Origin: Candidatus Accumulibacter conexus
GTDB taxonomy: Bacteria; Pseudomonadota; Gammaproteobacteria; Burkholderiales; Rhodocyclaceae
Direction: 5' to 3'
Length of the DNA stretch: 54,018 nt
Assembly: GCA_017592775.1 (NCBI GenBank)
Contig: JAGFNJ010000035.1
Location: 1 to 54,018 of the forward strand
The notes beneath the pieces are model-generated. The model was given only the letters and a program-made list of their open reading frames with translations. It had not been told where the DNA came from and did not search any database. This document shows, in pieces, positions 18,067-26,696 of this stretch. Both the position numbers and the translations under genes were made by a program. Positions within the stretch are counted from its first letter, which is position 1; every line of letters begins with the position of its first letter.

Positions 18067-18945
18067 TCAGCGCGAGTTTGCCAGCGCCGCGATTCGTTCC
18101 TCGATCGGCGGATGGCTGGAGAACAGCGCCATCCAGCCAGGACGATCGGTGATGCCGGCGGTGGCGATGTTCTGCGGCAGGTCGCCGGACGCGACGCCGC
18201 CGAGGCGCCGTAGGGCGGCCATCATCGGCTGCGGCGTACCCATCAGCTGGGCGGCGCCGGCGTCGGCCCGGAACTCGCGCTGACGCGAGAAATACATGAC
18301 GATGATGCTCGCCAGAATGCCGAAGACGATGTCGCAGACGACGACCGTGATGGTGTAGCCGATTCCCGGCCCGCTGTCCTCGCTGCTTCCCCGGCGCAGG
18401 AACGAATCGACCAGCCAGCCGACGACCCGGGCAATGAAGATGACGAACGTGTTGACCACGCCCTGGATCAAGGTCAGAGTCACCATGTCGCCATTGGCGA
18501 TGTGCGCCACTTCGTGCGCAATCACCGCCTCGGCTTCCTCACGCGTCATGCTCTGCAGCAGGCCCGTGGACACGGCGACCAGCGAGCTGCTGCGACTGGC
18601 GCCCGTGGCGAACGCATTCGGCTCACCCTCGTAGATCGCCACCTCGGGCGTTGGCAGGCCGGCCCTGTCGGCGAAGCGGCGGACCGTCTCGACCAGCCAG
18701 AACTCGGTCGAGTTGCCGGGCGTTTCGATGACCTGGGCACCGGTGCTCCACTTGGCGATCGTCTTCGACATCAGCAGCGATATGAAGGCGCCACCAAAGC
18801 CCATGATGAGTGCGAAAATGAGCAGCTTGCCCAAGTCGAGGCCGCTGCCGGCGAAGAATCGGTTGGCACCCGTCAGCGTGCTGACGATTCCGAGGACCAA
18901 CATGATGGCGAGGTTGGTGGCGACGAGCAGAACGATTCGTTTCAT
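18067..18945 (-). CDS. htpX: Membrane zinc metalloprotease HtpX
   Basis: A 292-residue M48 protease that degrades misfolded inner-membrane proteins. Two N-terminal membrane helices (about 4-24 and 38-60) precede the zinc site HEVAH at residues 144-148; two further hydrophobic segments lie at about 157-180 and 197-222. Length matches E. coli HtpX (about 293). The gene converges on the c-di-GMP gene with 16 bases between stops. HtpX is often heat- or envelope-stress-induced, but no clear regulatory site is visible upstream. Confidence 0.96.
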   Translation of the reverse strand: MKRIVLLVATNLAIMLVLGIVSTLTGANRFFAGSGLDLGKLLIFALIMGFGGAFISLLMSKTIAKWSTGAQVIETPGNSTEFWLVETVRRFADRAGLPTPEVAIYEGEPNAFATGASRSSSLVAVSTGLLQSMTREEAEAVIAHEVAHIANGDMVTLTLIQGVVNTFVIFIARVVGWLVDSFLRRGSSEDSGPGIGYTITVVVCDIVFGILASIIVMYFSRQREFRADAGAAQLMGTPQPMMAALRRLGGVASGDLPQNIATAGITDRPGWMALFSSHPPIEERIAALANSR

Positions 18946-19122
18946 GATTCAATCCTCCGAGGACAAGGCCGGTGCGGTGGCGGCGTGGATGACGCATGGC
19001 GCCCGCGACAGGCCCGACAATATAGACTGGAAGTGGTGACGAGGAGGCCTTCTTCAAGAGTGAGCGGCATATGCCGCTGCCGGAAGCTTCCCGCATCTGC
19101 CTTGGCCGCGTGTCCACTCTCC

Positions 19123-19512
19123 TCAGGCGGCCGTCGCGGTGGCACCGCCGCCAGTTGCCTGCCGCAACTCGTCGTCCAGCCCTTGCTGGCGAGCCTGCGC
19201 GTGGCGGCCTTCCCTCTGCCGCGCGAGCCGCCGCGCCAGCGTTCGCCCGGCGCGGTCGGCGACGCGGTCGATCGCCGTCGCGAGGTCGGCCTGCGTGTCC
19301 TCGATGACCATCTCTGGCGTGCCCGGTAGCGCGCAACGCAGGCGGCAGCGCTTGTCCGCGCCGCCACGTGCGCCGTTGAGGTCGGAGAGGACGACGGACA
19401 CCCGACCGACGTGCTGCTGCGCCCAGCCGAGGGCGAAGTGCAGGCGCCGCTGCACGTGCTCGCGCACGCTGGCGTCGACATCGATGTCCTTGGCGTGAAT
19501 GGTGATCTGCAT
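19123..19512 (-). CDS. Short-form ribosome hibernation factor (HPF/RaiA family)
   Basis: A 129-residue protein whose first 95 residues carry the HPF/YfiA fold pattern: MQITIHAKDIDVDASVREHV at the start and later VSVVLSDLNGARGGADKRCRL. Members bind the 30S A/P site and inactivate ribosomes in stationary phase. It lacks the C-terminal dimerisation domain of long HPF and instead ends in an Arg/Gln/Ala-rich tail (about 100-129). Divergent from the NhaR-like gene, with about 100 bases between. Confidence 0.85.
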   Translation of the reverse strand: MQITIHAKDIDVDASVREHVQRRLHFALGWAQQHVGRVSVVLSDLNGARGGADKRCRLRCALPGTPEMVIEDTQADLATAIDRVADRAGRTLARRLARQREGRHAQARQQGLDDELRQATGGGATATAA

Positions 19513-19581
19513 GGCCGGGCTCCTGTGGGTTTGTCTCGAGGCAGCAGTCTAGGACAGCCGAAGGCCATCTGAAAAATCGAA

Positions 19582-19587
19582 TATACT
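19582..19587 (+). promoter_or_regulatory. Possible -10 element for the nhaR-like gene
   Basis: TATACT in a short AT-rich patch (19572-19590) about 30 bases before the start codon. No clear -35 hexamer lies at the right distance, which would fit an activator-dependent promoter but may also be chance. Confidence 0.3.
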
Positions 19588-19615
19588 TGTCCGACACTTC
19601 CGTTTTCCTCGCTTG

Positions 19616-20617
19616 ATGGCGCTGATGGCAGCACTCAATTTCAAACACCTGCGTTACTTCTGGATGGTTGCCAAGTCGGGAACGATTGCGCGCGCCTGCG
19701 AGCAACTGCACCTGACTCCGCAGGCGATCAGCGGTCAGCTGCGGGAACTCGAGGAAGCGCTCGGTGTCGAGTTGTTCCGTCGCGCCGGACGCGGTCTCGA
19801 GCTGACCGATGTCGGCCGCCGCATTCTCAGTTACGCCGAGGAGATCTTCGCCCTTGGCGACGAATTGCTCGACGTGGCGCGCGACCAGACCAGCCGCAAG
19901 AGCCTGCCTTTCGTCGTCGGCATCGCCGATTCGGTTCCCAAATCGGTCGCCCATCGAGTCGTCGCACCGGCGCTGCAACTGCCGGAAGCGGTTCGGCTGG
20001 TCTGTCGTGAAGGCCGCCTGACGGCGCTGCTCGGCGATCTCGCCGTACATCGCCTCGACATGGTGATCGCCGACCGGCCGTTGCCGAGCAATCTCAACGT
20101 GCGCGGCTACAGTCATCTGCTCGGCGAAAGCGACCTGACGGTCTTTGGCGCCGCCAGTCTGGTCCAGACCCTGTCGGGAGAATTCCCGGCGTTGCTCGAA
20201 GGCGCGCCGTTTCTGATGCCGGGCGACGACGTCGCCATCCGGCCGCGGCTCGAGCAATGGCTGCAGGCGAAGCGGCTGCAGCCGCGGATCGTCGGCGAGT
20301 TCGACGACAACGCCCTGCTGCAGGCGTTCGGGCGTGCCGGGGCCGGCTTGTTCGTGGCGCCGACGGCGATCGCCGACGATGTCGTCGACCAATATCGGGT
20401 CGTCCGCGTCGGCCGCCTCGAGACGGTGAGCGAGCAACTGTTCGCGATCACCAGCGAGCGGCGCCTGAGTCACCCGGCCATCGTTGCCATCAGCCAGACC
20501 GCGCGCGACGAGGTTTTCGGCACGACAAGGGATGCCGGCGCGGCAGCAGGCGGAGAAGCGACCGCCGCCGCCATCCGGTTGCGGCGGCGGTCGCGCCTGC
20601 CGAAAAACGCCACCTGA
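19616..20617 (+). CDS. nhaR: LysR-family regulator, NhaR-like
   Basis: A 333-residue LysR regulator. The winged helix-turn-helix is at about residues 7-62 (KHLRYFWMVAKSGTIARACE and TPQAISGQLRELEEALG). The effector domain starts near residue 90 and carries the VGIADSVPKSVAHRVV segment characteristic of NhaR, the activator of the Na+/H+ antiporter gene nhaA in E. coli. No antiporter gene is adjacent, so the target here is unknown. Start choice: TTG 19613, ATG 19616 and ATG 19625 are all in frame; ATG 19616 is used. Confidence 0.85.
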   Translation: MALMAALNFKHLRYFWMVAKSGTIARACEQLHLTPQAISGQLRELEEALGVELFRRAGRGLELTDVGRRILSYAEEIFALGDELLDVARDQTSRKSLPFVVGIADSVPKSVAHRVVAPALQLPEAVRLVCREGRLTALLGDLAVHRLDMVIADRPLPSNLNVRGYSHLLGESDLTVFGAASLVQTLSGEFPALLEGAPFLMPGDDVAIRPRLEQWLQAKRLQPRIVGEFDDNALLQAFGRAGAGLFVAPTAIADDVVDQYRVVRVGRLETVSEQLFAITSERRLSHPAIVAISQTARDEVFGTTRDAGAAAGGEATAAAIRLRRRSRLPKNAT

Positions 20618-20729
20618 TCTGGCAATGCTTCGTATTTCTGGATGTATTGATACCAATAATTCTGCTTTTTTATTGACAACCGAGCCCCTATCTTTGTCGC
20701 TCGTTCCCCATAGACAACAGGAGACATCG

Positions 20730-21629
20730 ATGAAAACCCTTTCCCTGCTGACCGCCGTCGTGGCGTTCGGCTTGACCATGGCGGTTGGTGATGCCGAAGC
20801 CAAGCGCCTCGGCAGCGGCAAGTCTTCCGGCATGCAGCGCGAATCGGTGACCGCCGATCGTCCGGGGTCACCGGCGATGGCGCCCGCGGCGGCGAAAGCG
20901 CCAGCGGCGGCAGCGCCGCAGGCGGCGCCGAAGCGTTCGTGGATGGGACCGCTCGCCGGTCTCGCCGCCGGCCTTGGCCTGGCTGCCCTCGCTTCGCACT
21001 TCGGTTTCGGCGAGGAACTCGCTTCGATGCTGCTCATCGGCTTGCTGGTGATGGCGGTAATGGTGGTCGTCGGCCTGATCATGCGCCGCCGCGCCGCGGC
21101 ACAGGCCGGGCAGGGCAACCTGCAGTATGCGGCTGCCGGCGTCGACAACCCGGGCAGCCGACCGGGCTTCGATGCGGTGGCAATGCCGCCGTCGGCCAGC
21201 GGGCCTGCGGCGCCGGTCGCTGCCCCTGTCGTCGCAGCGGCGCATTCCGGGAGCATCCCGTCCGACTTCGACACCGCTGCCTTCGAACGCAACGCGAAAG
21301 TGAACTTCATTCGCCTGCAGGCGGCCAACGACGCCGGCAACCTCGACGACATCCGCGAGTTCACCACGCCGGAGATGTTCGCCGAGATCAGCATGGGCTG
21401 CAAGGAGCGCGGCGCGGCGACGCAGGAGACCGACGTCGTCAGTATCGAAGCGACGGTTCTCGACGTTGCCGAGGAAGCGACGCGCTACGTCGTCAGCGTG
21501 CGCTTCAACGGCCTCATTCGTGAGGAGCCCAGCGCGGCTGCCGAGCCCTTCGACGAGATCTGGCACATGGTCAAGCCGCGCGACGGGCGTGGTGGCTGGA
21601 CTCTGGCGGGCATCCAGCAGATCCAGTAG
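20730..21629 (+). CDS. Tim44-like domain membrane protein
   Basis: A 299-residue protein with an N-terminal signal-like segment (about 1-24), an Ala/Pro-rich stretch, two hydrophobic helices (about 72-88 and 95-118), and a C-terminal Tim44-like domain (about 180-298) containing FIRLQAANDAGNLDDIREF and ending WTLAGIQQIQ. Bacterial Tim44-like proteins are widespread and mostly uncharacterised, some linked to envelope integrity. The ATG at 20730 follows CAGGAG. The upstream 60 bases are unusually AT-rich and likely contain the promoter. Confidence 0.82.
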   Translation: MKTLSLLTAVVAFGLTMAVGDAEAKRLGSGKSSGMQRESVTADRPGSPAMAPAAAKAPAAAAPQAAPKRSWMGPLAGLAAGLGLAALASHFGFGEELASMLLIGLLVMAVMVVVGLIMRRRAAAQAGQGNLQYAAAGVDNPGSRPGFDAVAMPPSASGPAAPVAAPVVAAAHSGSIPSDFDTAAFERNAKVNFIRLQAANDAGNLDDIREFTTPEMFAEISMGCKERGAATQETDVVSIEATVLDVAEEATRYVVSVRFNGLIREEPSAAAEPFDEIWHMVKPRDGRGGWTLAGIQQIQ

Positions 21630-21683
21630 TCGGCGGCACTTTCCTTCCCTCTGCGGGCGGCGACAGGTTGCCCGCAGCCTCTG

Positions 21684-21717
21684 CCCCTGCCGTGGCCCGC
21701 CCTGGCAGGGGTTTTTT
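21684..21717 (+). terminator. Rho-independent terminator of the Tim44-like gene
   Basis: An 8-base stem (CCCCTGCC at 21684-21691 with GGCAGGGG at 21704-21711) and a run of six T at 21712-21717. It lies between convergent genes and 55 bases after the stop. Confidence 0.88.
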
Positions 21718-21740
21718 CCGCGCCGCGCGTCGGCGTGCCG

Positions 21741-22481
21741 CTAGCGTTGCGGCGGTCGCACGGCGAACCAGAGGCCGAGGGCGAGGATGGCGAGCGACAG
21801 GGTCGCGATGATGCCGCCCCAGAACCAGTAGGGTAGCCACAGGGCCTGCGCCATGATCGCCGTGTCGGAAGCATGGCGCAGGCCGTCGATGCTGGCACTG
21901 GCGGAGAACATGTAGTCGACGTCCTGCGACCAGCTCAGGCAGAGGACGGCAGCGGTCAGTCGCAGGACAAAGATCGCTCCGCGCTCGTTCAGCCACACCG
22001 CCGCGACGACGAAGAACAGCGCCGCGCACAGGAGAAAGGCGATGCCGAACAGGTTGCGCGTCCACATCGCGACCACCAGCATCAGGCTCCCGCCGATGAG
22101 TCCGAGCAGCAGGCGTGCCAGGCGTGGCCAGCGGCTGAGGACCAGCAACAGGCTGCCGGCGATGCTCGGTGCCAGCAGTCCACCGGCGGCGATGAGCGCG
22201 CTGCCGACTCGCCCCGTAGTTCCCCGCCAGAGGGCCAGGCCGGAGCCGTCGGCATGCAGGGCGAAGCTTTCGAAGCGGGCGCCGAGCAGCAGCGCGGTGA
22301 CTCCGTGCCCGAGTTCGTGGGCGCAGGTGGCGAGCAGTGACAGCGGGTAGAGGAGCGTCCGGCCGTGCGGTAGCTGCCAGATGATGGCGATCAGCAGCAG
22401 CACCCCGAGCAGCGAGCGCAGGGGTTGGCGGGTTTCCGACCTGCAGCGGGCGGTCGCCGGAGCGACGGGGGGCGCAGTCAT
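21741..22481 (-). CDS. M50B-like integral membrane metallopeptidase
   Basis: A 246-residue polytopic membrane protein (six to seven helices) with the zinc-binding motif HELGH near residue 50, placed at the start of a hydrophobic region as in peptidase M50B-like proteins. Such proteins cleave within or near the membrane, but the substrate is not evident. The ATG at 22481 is preferred because the in-frame ATG at 22535 would run through the promoter of the divergent operon. The gene shares a 90-base intergenic region with that operon. Confidence 0.78.
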   Translation of the reverse strand: MTAPPVAPATARCRSETRQPLRSLLGVLLLIAIIWQLPHGRTLLYPLSLLATCAHELGHGVTALLLGARFESFALHADGSGLALWRGTTGRVGSALIAAGGLLAPSIAGSLLLVLSRWPRLARLLLGLIGGSLMLVVAMWTRNLFGIAFLLCAALFFVVAAVWLNERGAIFVLRLTAAVLCLSWSQDVDYMFSASASIDGLRHASDTAIMAQALWLPYWFWGGIIATLSLAILALGLWFAVRPPQR

Positions 22482-22495
22482 CCTGGTGCAAATCC

Positions 22496-22523
22496 TTGCA
22501 TTGCCTTGCCTGCTTCGTATAAT
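22496..22523 (+). promoter_or_regulatory. Near-consensus sigma70 promoter of the eight-gene envelope operon
   Basis: A -35 hexamer TTGCAT (22496-22501), a 16-base spacer and a perfect TATAAT -10 (22518-22523). Transcription would begin near 22530, about 40 bases before the first start codon. No other promoter this good is seen before the later genes of the operon. Confidence 0.75.
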
Positions 22524-22571
22524 CCTCGACTCCACCCGGTCAGTCTACGGGTGCTTACAGCGGGAGTCGGA

Positions 22572-23282
22572 ATGAAGGGTATCCTGAATCTCTTGGCGAA
22601 GGCAAAGCTTGTCGAGCTGTCCGACGACGAGCGGCTGGCGGTACCGACGCCACCCGCTGCGTCGGAGGTGGTGGCGGCGGAACCGGTCGCGCAGCATCCC
22701 GTAGCGGCCACTCCAGCGCCGTTGCCGGCCGCGCCCGAACTGCCGTCGCTGGCCGAGGCCTGCGGCGAAGTCGAGGGCCTGTCGTTTGCCGACATCTTTG
22801 CCGCCGCGGCCGTGCCGCCGTCGCCGTACCCGGCCGAGAAGCTGCTGCGCCTGCTCGATGGCCTGCGCGCCATGGATGCGGTGACGCGCAGGTCAGCCGT
22901 GCTGGCGATGGACGCCGCCGACGACAACTGGCAGATCGACGACTGTCTGCGCGATGCCGAACTGAAGATCGCCGCGCTCGAGGAGCACAAGAGCAGGCTG
23001 GCGGCGCAGATGGAGAACCGCGAGCGGCAGTCGGCCGAGGTCGTCGATCAGATCAGGCTGGCGCTCGACGAGGCGACGGCAGCGATCCGCCAGCAGATCT
23101 CCGAACTCGAGCAGTTGCGCGAACGCGAGGTGACGCGCGCCGCGCAGGAGACCACCAGCGTCGAAGCCGGTCTGCGTGCAGCGCGCGAGTCGGTGGCGCG
23201 CGAAACGCGGCGCATCGACGGCGAAATCGAACGTCTGCGCGAGATCCCCAACAGTTTCAGGCCGCCGGCCGCCGGCCATTGA
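22572..23282 (+). CDS. Coiled-coil protein, first gene of the envelope operon
   Basis: A 236-residue protein I do not recognise. Residues 1-20 form a short amphipathic start (GILNLLAKAKLVEL), 22-70 are a Pro/Ala/Val-rich linker, about 75-115 look globular (LSFADIFAAAAV, then LLRLLDGLRAMD), and about 125-225 are a long charged coiled coil rich in Glu, Arg and Gln. There is no signal peptide or membrane segment, so it is probably cytoplasmic. The ATG at 22572 sits 42 bases after the predicted transcription start. The coiled coil could interact with the PspA-like protein encoded downstream, which is inference from co-location. Confidence 0.8.
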   Translation: MKGILNLLAKAKLVELSDDERLAVPTPPAASEVVAAEPVAQHPVAATPAPLPAAPELPSLAEACGEVEGLSFADIFAAAAVPPSPYPAEKLLRLLDGLRAMDAVTRRSAVLAMDAADDNWQIDDCLRDAELKIAALEEHKSRLAAQMENRERQSAEVVDQIRLALDEATAAIRQQISELEQLREREVTRAAQETTSVEAGLRAARESVARETRRIDGEIERLREIPNSFRPPAAGH

Positions 23283-23304
23283 GAGTCGGTCAAGGAGAAG
23301 ACAG

Positions 23305-25008
23305 ATGGCACAACTGACCCCGCTGGCGAAAGGGCTGATCACGGTGATCGTCATCGGCGTCGCCGGTTCGCTGGCCTGGAACTTCGGCCTCAAGGAACGC
23401 TTTGCCGGCGGCGGTGAGACTGCCGCCGGCAAGCCCGCAGTCGTCGGCGCAGCGCCCGGGCCGGCGGCGAAACCCGGCGCCGAAGCGCCGGCAAAGGCGG
23501 TCGCGCCGGCCGAGGATCGCAACGCGCCGCTCGGCAGCGCCGCCAATCCGCTCAAGGTCAGCCTCGTCAGCTTCCACGGCTACGCGCCGGCGCTGGTCGC
23601 CAACGGCAACGCGCTGACGACGCAGCCGGGGTCGGTCTACGGCAAGCTCGGGGTGAATGTGCGCTTCGTCATCCAGGATGACATCCCGACCCTGGCGACG
23701 ATCTTTGAATCGGGTGCCGCGCAGTGCGCCTGGCGGACCTCGGACTTCTGGGCGCAGGAACAGCCGAACCTGCGCAACGCCGGCCTCGATGGCCGGGCGG
23801 TGATGATCGTCGACAACACACAGGGTGGTGATGCGGTCATCGCCCGTGATCCGGCGGTGAAGGCGGTCGAGGATCTGGCCGGGCGGACGGTGGCGCTGCT
23901 GCAATTCACTCCCTCGCACGGCATGCTCATCGACGCCATCGACAACTCGTCGCTGACCGCGCGCCGCAAGGACAGCGTCAAGATGGTCTTCATCAACGCC
24001 GAGGAAGGGACCGCCGGCGTCCGCGCCGCACTCGAATCGGGTGCCGTCGACGCGGCGGTACTCTGGGATCCGGATCTCGCGCTCGCGCTGCGCAACGTCA
24101 AGGGGGCGCACGTCGTCTATTCGACGAAGACGGCGACCAACCTGATCTTCGACGTCATGGTCTGCGACTCGCGGCTGCTGGCCAAGCCGGAAGGGCTGGC
24201 GGTGGTGCAGAAGTTCGTCGCGGGCTGGATGGACGGGGTGCTGGCCGCGCGTGCCAATCCCGACAATGCGGTCGAGGCGCTGGTGCGGACACAGGAGTTC
24301 TTCAAGCTGCTGGCCGACAAGGAAGGCAAGCCGTTCGTCAGGAGCCTGTTCTCCAACCTGGTGTGGACCGGTGTCGAGGACAATGCCCGCATCCTCGGGC
24401 TCGCCGGCGGCACCAATCACTACGAGCGGGTCTACAAGCGTTTCGACGAGATCTACCGCAAGGCGGGGGCGCTGGCGAATCCCAAGTCGCCGGTGATCGC
24501 GCCGCAGGACAGCTTCGATTATCGTTTCATCAAGGCGCTGCTGACCGAGAACAAGGCGGCGGTGGAGGCGGCGGCAAAGCCGCAGGAGACCTTCACCCAG
24601 TCGGCGCTCACCGAGGCGACGCAGAAGCAGGCGATGGTCACCAAGCCGGTGACCGTCGGTTTTGCCTCGGGCAGTGCGGAACTGACGAAGCGCGCGCAGA
24701 AGACGGTCGACAGCGAGATGGTGCCGTTCATCGAGAACAACGGCAAGGCTTACTTCGAGGTCAGCGGCAATTCGGATTCGACCGGGGCTCGCGAGACCAA
24801 CCTGCGCCTCTCGGCAGCGCGCGCACGGGCGGTCGTCGATTACCTGGTGGCGCAGTGGGAGTTCCCGCGCGAGCGCTTCAAGATCGTCGGCAATGGCCCC
24901 GATCGGCCGTTGTGTGTCGAAGCCAGCGCCGCCGCCGAGGGGCTGACGATCGAGGACTGTCGGGCCATGAACCGGACCACACGGGTGGCCGTGTACGGCG
25001 GCCGCTGA
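23305..25008 (+). CDS. Membrane-tethered substrate-binding protein fused to an OmpA domain
   Basis: A 567-residue fusion. Residues about 8-26 form an uncleaved-looking membrane anchor, 30-75 are an Ala/Pro-rich linker, about 85-400 are a periplasmic substrate-binding domain of the NitT/TauT type (VSLVSFHGYAPA at the start, then GDAVIARDPAVKAVEDLAGRTVAL), and about 450-567 are an OmpA-like peptidoglycan-binding domain with GNSDSTG and NLRLSAARARAVVDYL, which keep the aspartate and arginine that contact diaminopimelate. The ATG at 23305 follows CAAGGAGAAG. The permease and ATPase follow directly. The ligand is unknown. The tether and wall-binding domain would span inner membrane to peptidoglycan. 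Confidence 0.88.
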   Translation: MAQLTPLAKGLITVIVIGVAGSLAWNFGLKERFAGGGETAAGKPAVVGAAPGPAAKPGAEAPAKAVAPAEDRNAPLGSAANPLKVSLVSFHGYAPALVANGNALTTQPGSVYGKLGVNVRFVIQDDIPTLATIFESGAAQCAWRTSDFWAQEQPNLRNAGLDGRAVMIVDNTQGGDAVIARDPAVKAVEDLAGRTVALLQFTPSHGMLIDAIDNSSLTARRKDSVKMVFINAEEGTAGVRAALESGAVDAAVLWDPDLALALRNVKGAHVVYSTKTATNLIFDVMVCDSRLLAKPEGLAVVQKFVAGWMDGVLAARANPDNAVEALVRTQEFFKLLADKEGKPFVRSLFSNLVWTGVEDNARILGLAGGTNHYERVYKRFDEIYRKAGALANPKSPVIAPQDSFDYRFIKALLTENKAAVEAAAKPQETFTQSALTEATQKQAMVTKPVTVGFASGSAELTKRAQKTVDSEMVPFIENNGKAYFEVSGNSDSTGARETNLRLSAARARAVVDYLVAQWEFPRERFKIVGNGPDRPLCVEASAAAEGLTIEDCRAMNRTTRVAVYGGR

Positions 25009-25033
25009 CGGCCGAAGCGGTGATCGCCGGCAG

Positions 25034-25831
25034 ATGAGCGAGTTCTGGAATCCCTACGCGGCACTGGCCGGCCGGCAGCGGCGGCTGCTGGGCGTCGCCG
25101 CGGTCGCCGCGGTGCTGCTGCTGTGGAGCCTGCTGGCGGTTTCGGGCCTGGTCAGTGCGACGAAGCTGCCGGCGCCGTGGGACGTGCTGGCCGCTCTGGC
25201 CTATCTCGGCTGGCATGAAGGGCAGAGCATGCTGCTCACGGCGACGCTCTGGTCGGTCGGTCGCCTGCTCGTCGCCGGTGCGCTGGTGATCGCCATCGGC
25301 ATTCCCGTCGGCATCGCCATGGGCGCCGCGCCACGGGTGAATGCGGTCCTCTCGCCACTGGTCGACCCCTTCCGTTCGGCGCCGGTGGTGGCCCTGCTGC
25401 CGATCCTCGTGATGTGGCTGGGAATCGGCGAGACGATGAAGATCGCCTTCCTGTTCATCGGCGCCGTCGTGTACCTGATTCCGATGGTGCGCGACGCCAT
25501 CCAGGCGGTGCCGCAGAGCTACTGGATCGGCGCCCGCGACCTTGGTGCGACGCCGTGGGAGTGCGTGCAGCGCGCCGTCATCCCGATGGCCATGCCGCGC
25601 ATCGCCGATGCCGTGATCGTTGGCTTCTCGGTGATGTGGACCTATATCACCGTCGCCGAGTACGTCAACGCGCGCCAGGGACTCGGGCAGCTGATCCAGA
25701 ATGCGCGGCGCTTCAGCGCCTGGGATCAGGTGTTTGCCGGCATCATGGTGATCATTGCCCTGGCTCTGGCGACGTACCAGTTCATGGTCTGGCTGAAGCG
25801 CCGGCTGTATCCATGGGAGACGGAACAGTGA
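25034..25831 (+). CDS. ABC transporter permease, TauC/SsuC-like
   Basis: A 265-residue permease with about six helices and the cytoplasmic coupling-helix (EAA) motif near residues 170-190 (IGARDLGATPWECVQRAVIP). This is the BPD-type permease that partners NitT/TauT-type binding proteins. It starts 25 bases after the binding-protein stop and overlaps the ATPase start by four bases (GTGA), indicating a coupled pair. The first helix follows a short cytoplasmic start containing QRRLLG. Confidence 0.92.
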   Translation: MSEFWNPYAALAGRQRRLLGVAAVAAVLLLWSLLAVSGLVSATKLPAPWDVLAALAYLGWHEGQSMLLTATLWSVGRLLVAGALVIAIGIPVGIAMGAAPRVNAVLSPLVDPFRSAPVVALLPILVMWLGIGETMKIAFLFIGAVVYLIPMVRDAIQAVPQSYWIGARDLGATPWECVQRAVIPMAMPRIADAVIVGFSVMWTYITVAEYVNARQGLGQLIQNARRFSAWDQVFAGIMVIIALALATYQFMVWLKRRLYPWETEQ

Positions 25832-26694
25832 GTGTGGCACAGCCGCAGGCAGCGACCGCGGCGCCGGTGGCGAAGCCGCTGTCGGTCGTCCTCGAGGACA
25901 TCGTCCAGGAATACCCGTTGCCGGGGGGCGGCTGCACGCGCGTCATCGACTGCGTCTCGCTGCGCTTCGATCAGCCGGGGATCAACATGCTGCTTGGTCC
26001 TTCGGGCTGCGGCAAGAGTACCATGCTGCACATGCTCGGCGGCGTCCGTCCGCTCGGTGTCGTCTCGCCGACTGGCGGCCGCGTGCTGATCGACGGCGTC
26101 GAATGCCAGGGTCCGCACGACGACGCGGTGATGGTCTTCCAACGCTATGCCAATCGTCCGGACCTGACGGTATTCGACAATGTCGCGTTCCCATTCCGGC
26201 TCAGGCTCTGGCGCGAGCGCGTTGCCGAAGCGGAGTGGCGGCAGCGGGTCGAGGACATCCTCAAGGCGGTCGGCCTGTCGGACAAGCGCGGCCTGCGTCC
26301 GGCGCAGCTCTCCGGGGGCCAGAACCAGCGCGTCGCGCTGGCGCGGGCACTCGTCCTGCGGCCGCGCATCCTGTTGATGGACGAGCCGTTCGGCGCCCTC
26401 GACGCGCAGACGCGCGACGAGATGCAACGGTTGCTGATCGAGCTGCACCGCTCCTGGCCGTGTCTGGTGGTCTTCGTCACGCACGATGTCACCGAGGCGC
26501 TGGTGCTGGGGGACCGCGTGATCGTCCTGTCGACGCAGCCGGCGCGGGTCGCCGACGATTTCCAGATCAGCGAGCCGCGCCCACGGTCGGCATCCTGGCA
26601 GCGGGCGCGCGAGACGCTCGCGCTCGAGGAGCGCATTCTCGACCAGTTGCACCAGGCGAGCCCGGGCAAGGGCCAGCTCAGGGTGACCATCTAG
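25828..26694 (+). CDS. ABC transporter ATP-binding protein, TauB/SsuB-like
   Basis: A 288-residue ATPase energising the adjacent permease. Walker A GPSGCGKS at 57-64, signature LSGGQ at 161-165 and Walker B ILLMDEP with Asp185/Glu186 are intact, and THDVTEAL carries the switch histidine. A GTG at 25828 overlapping the permease stop is chosen; an in-frame ATG at 25813 is the alternative. The N-terminal 20 residues before the nucleotide-binding fold are slightly longer than in most SsuB proteins. Confidence 0.93.
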   Translation: MSVAQPQAATAAPVAKPLSVVLEDIVQEYPLPGGGCTRVIDCVSLRFDQPGINMLLGPSGCGKSTMLHMLGGVRPLGVVSPTGGRVLIDGVECQGPHDDAVMVFQRYANRPDLTVFDNVAFPFRLRLWRERVAEAEWRQRVEDILKAVGLSDKRGLRPAQLSGGQNQRVALARALVLRPRILLMDEPFGALDAQTRDEMQRLLIELHRSWPCLVVFVTHDVTEALVLGDRVIVLSTQPARVADDFQISEPRPRSASWQRARETLALEERILDQLHQASPGKGQLRVTI

Positions 26695-26696
26695 CG

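Noticed and set aside
18623-21403. 926-codon reverse-strand frame
   Set aside because: It runs across htpX, the hibernation factor, the NhaR-like gene and the Tim44-like gene, all with clear families; it is an artefact of high GC.
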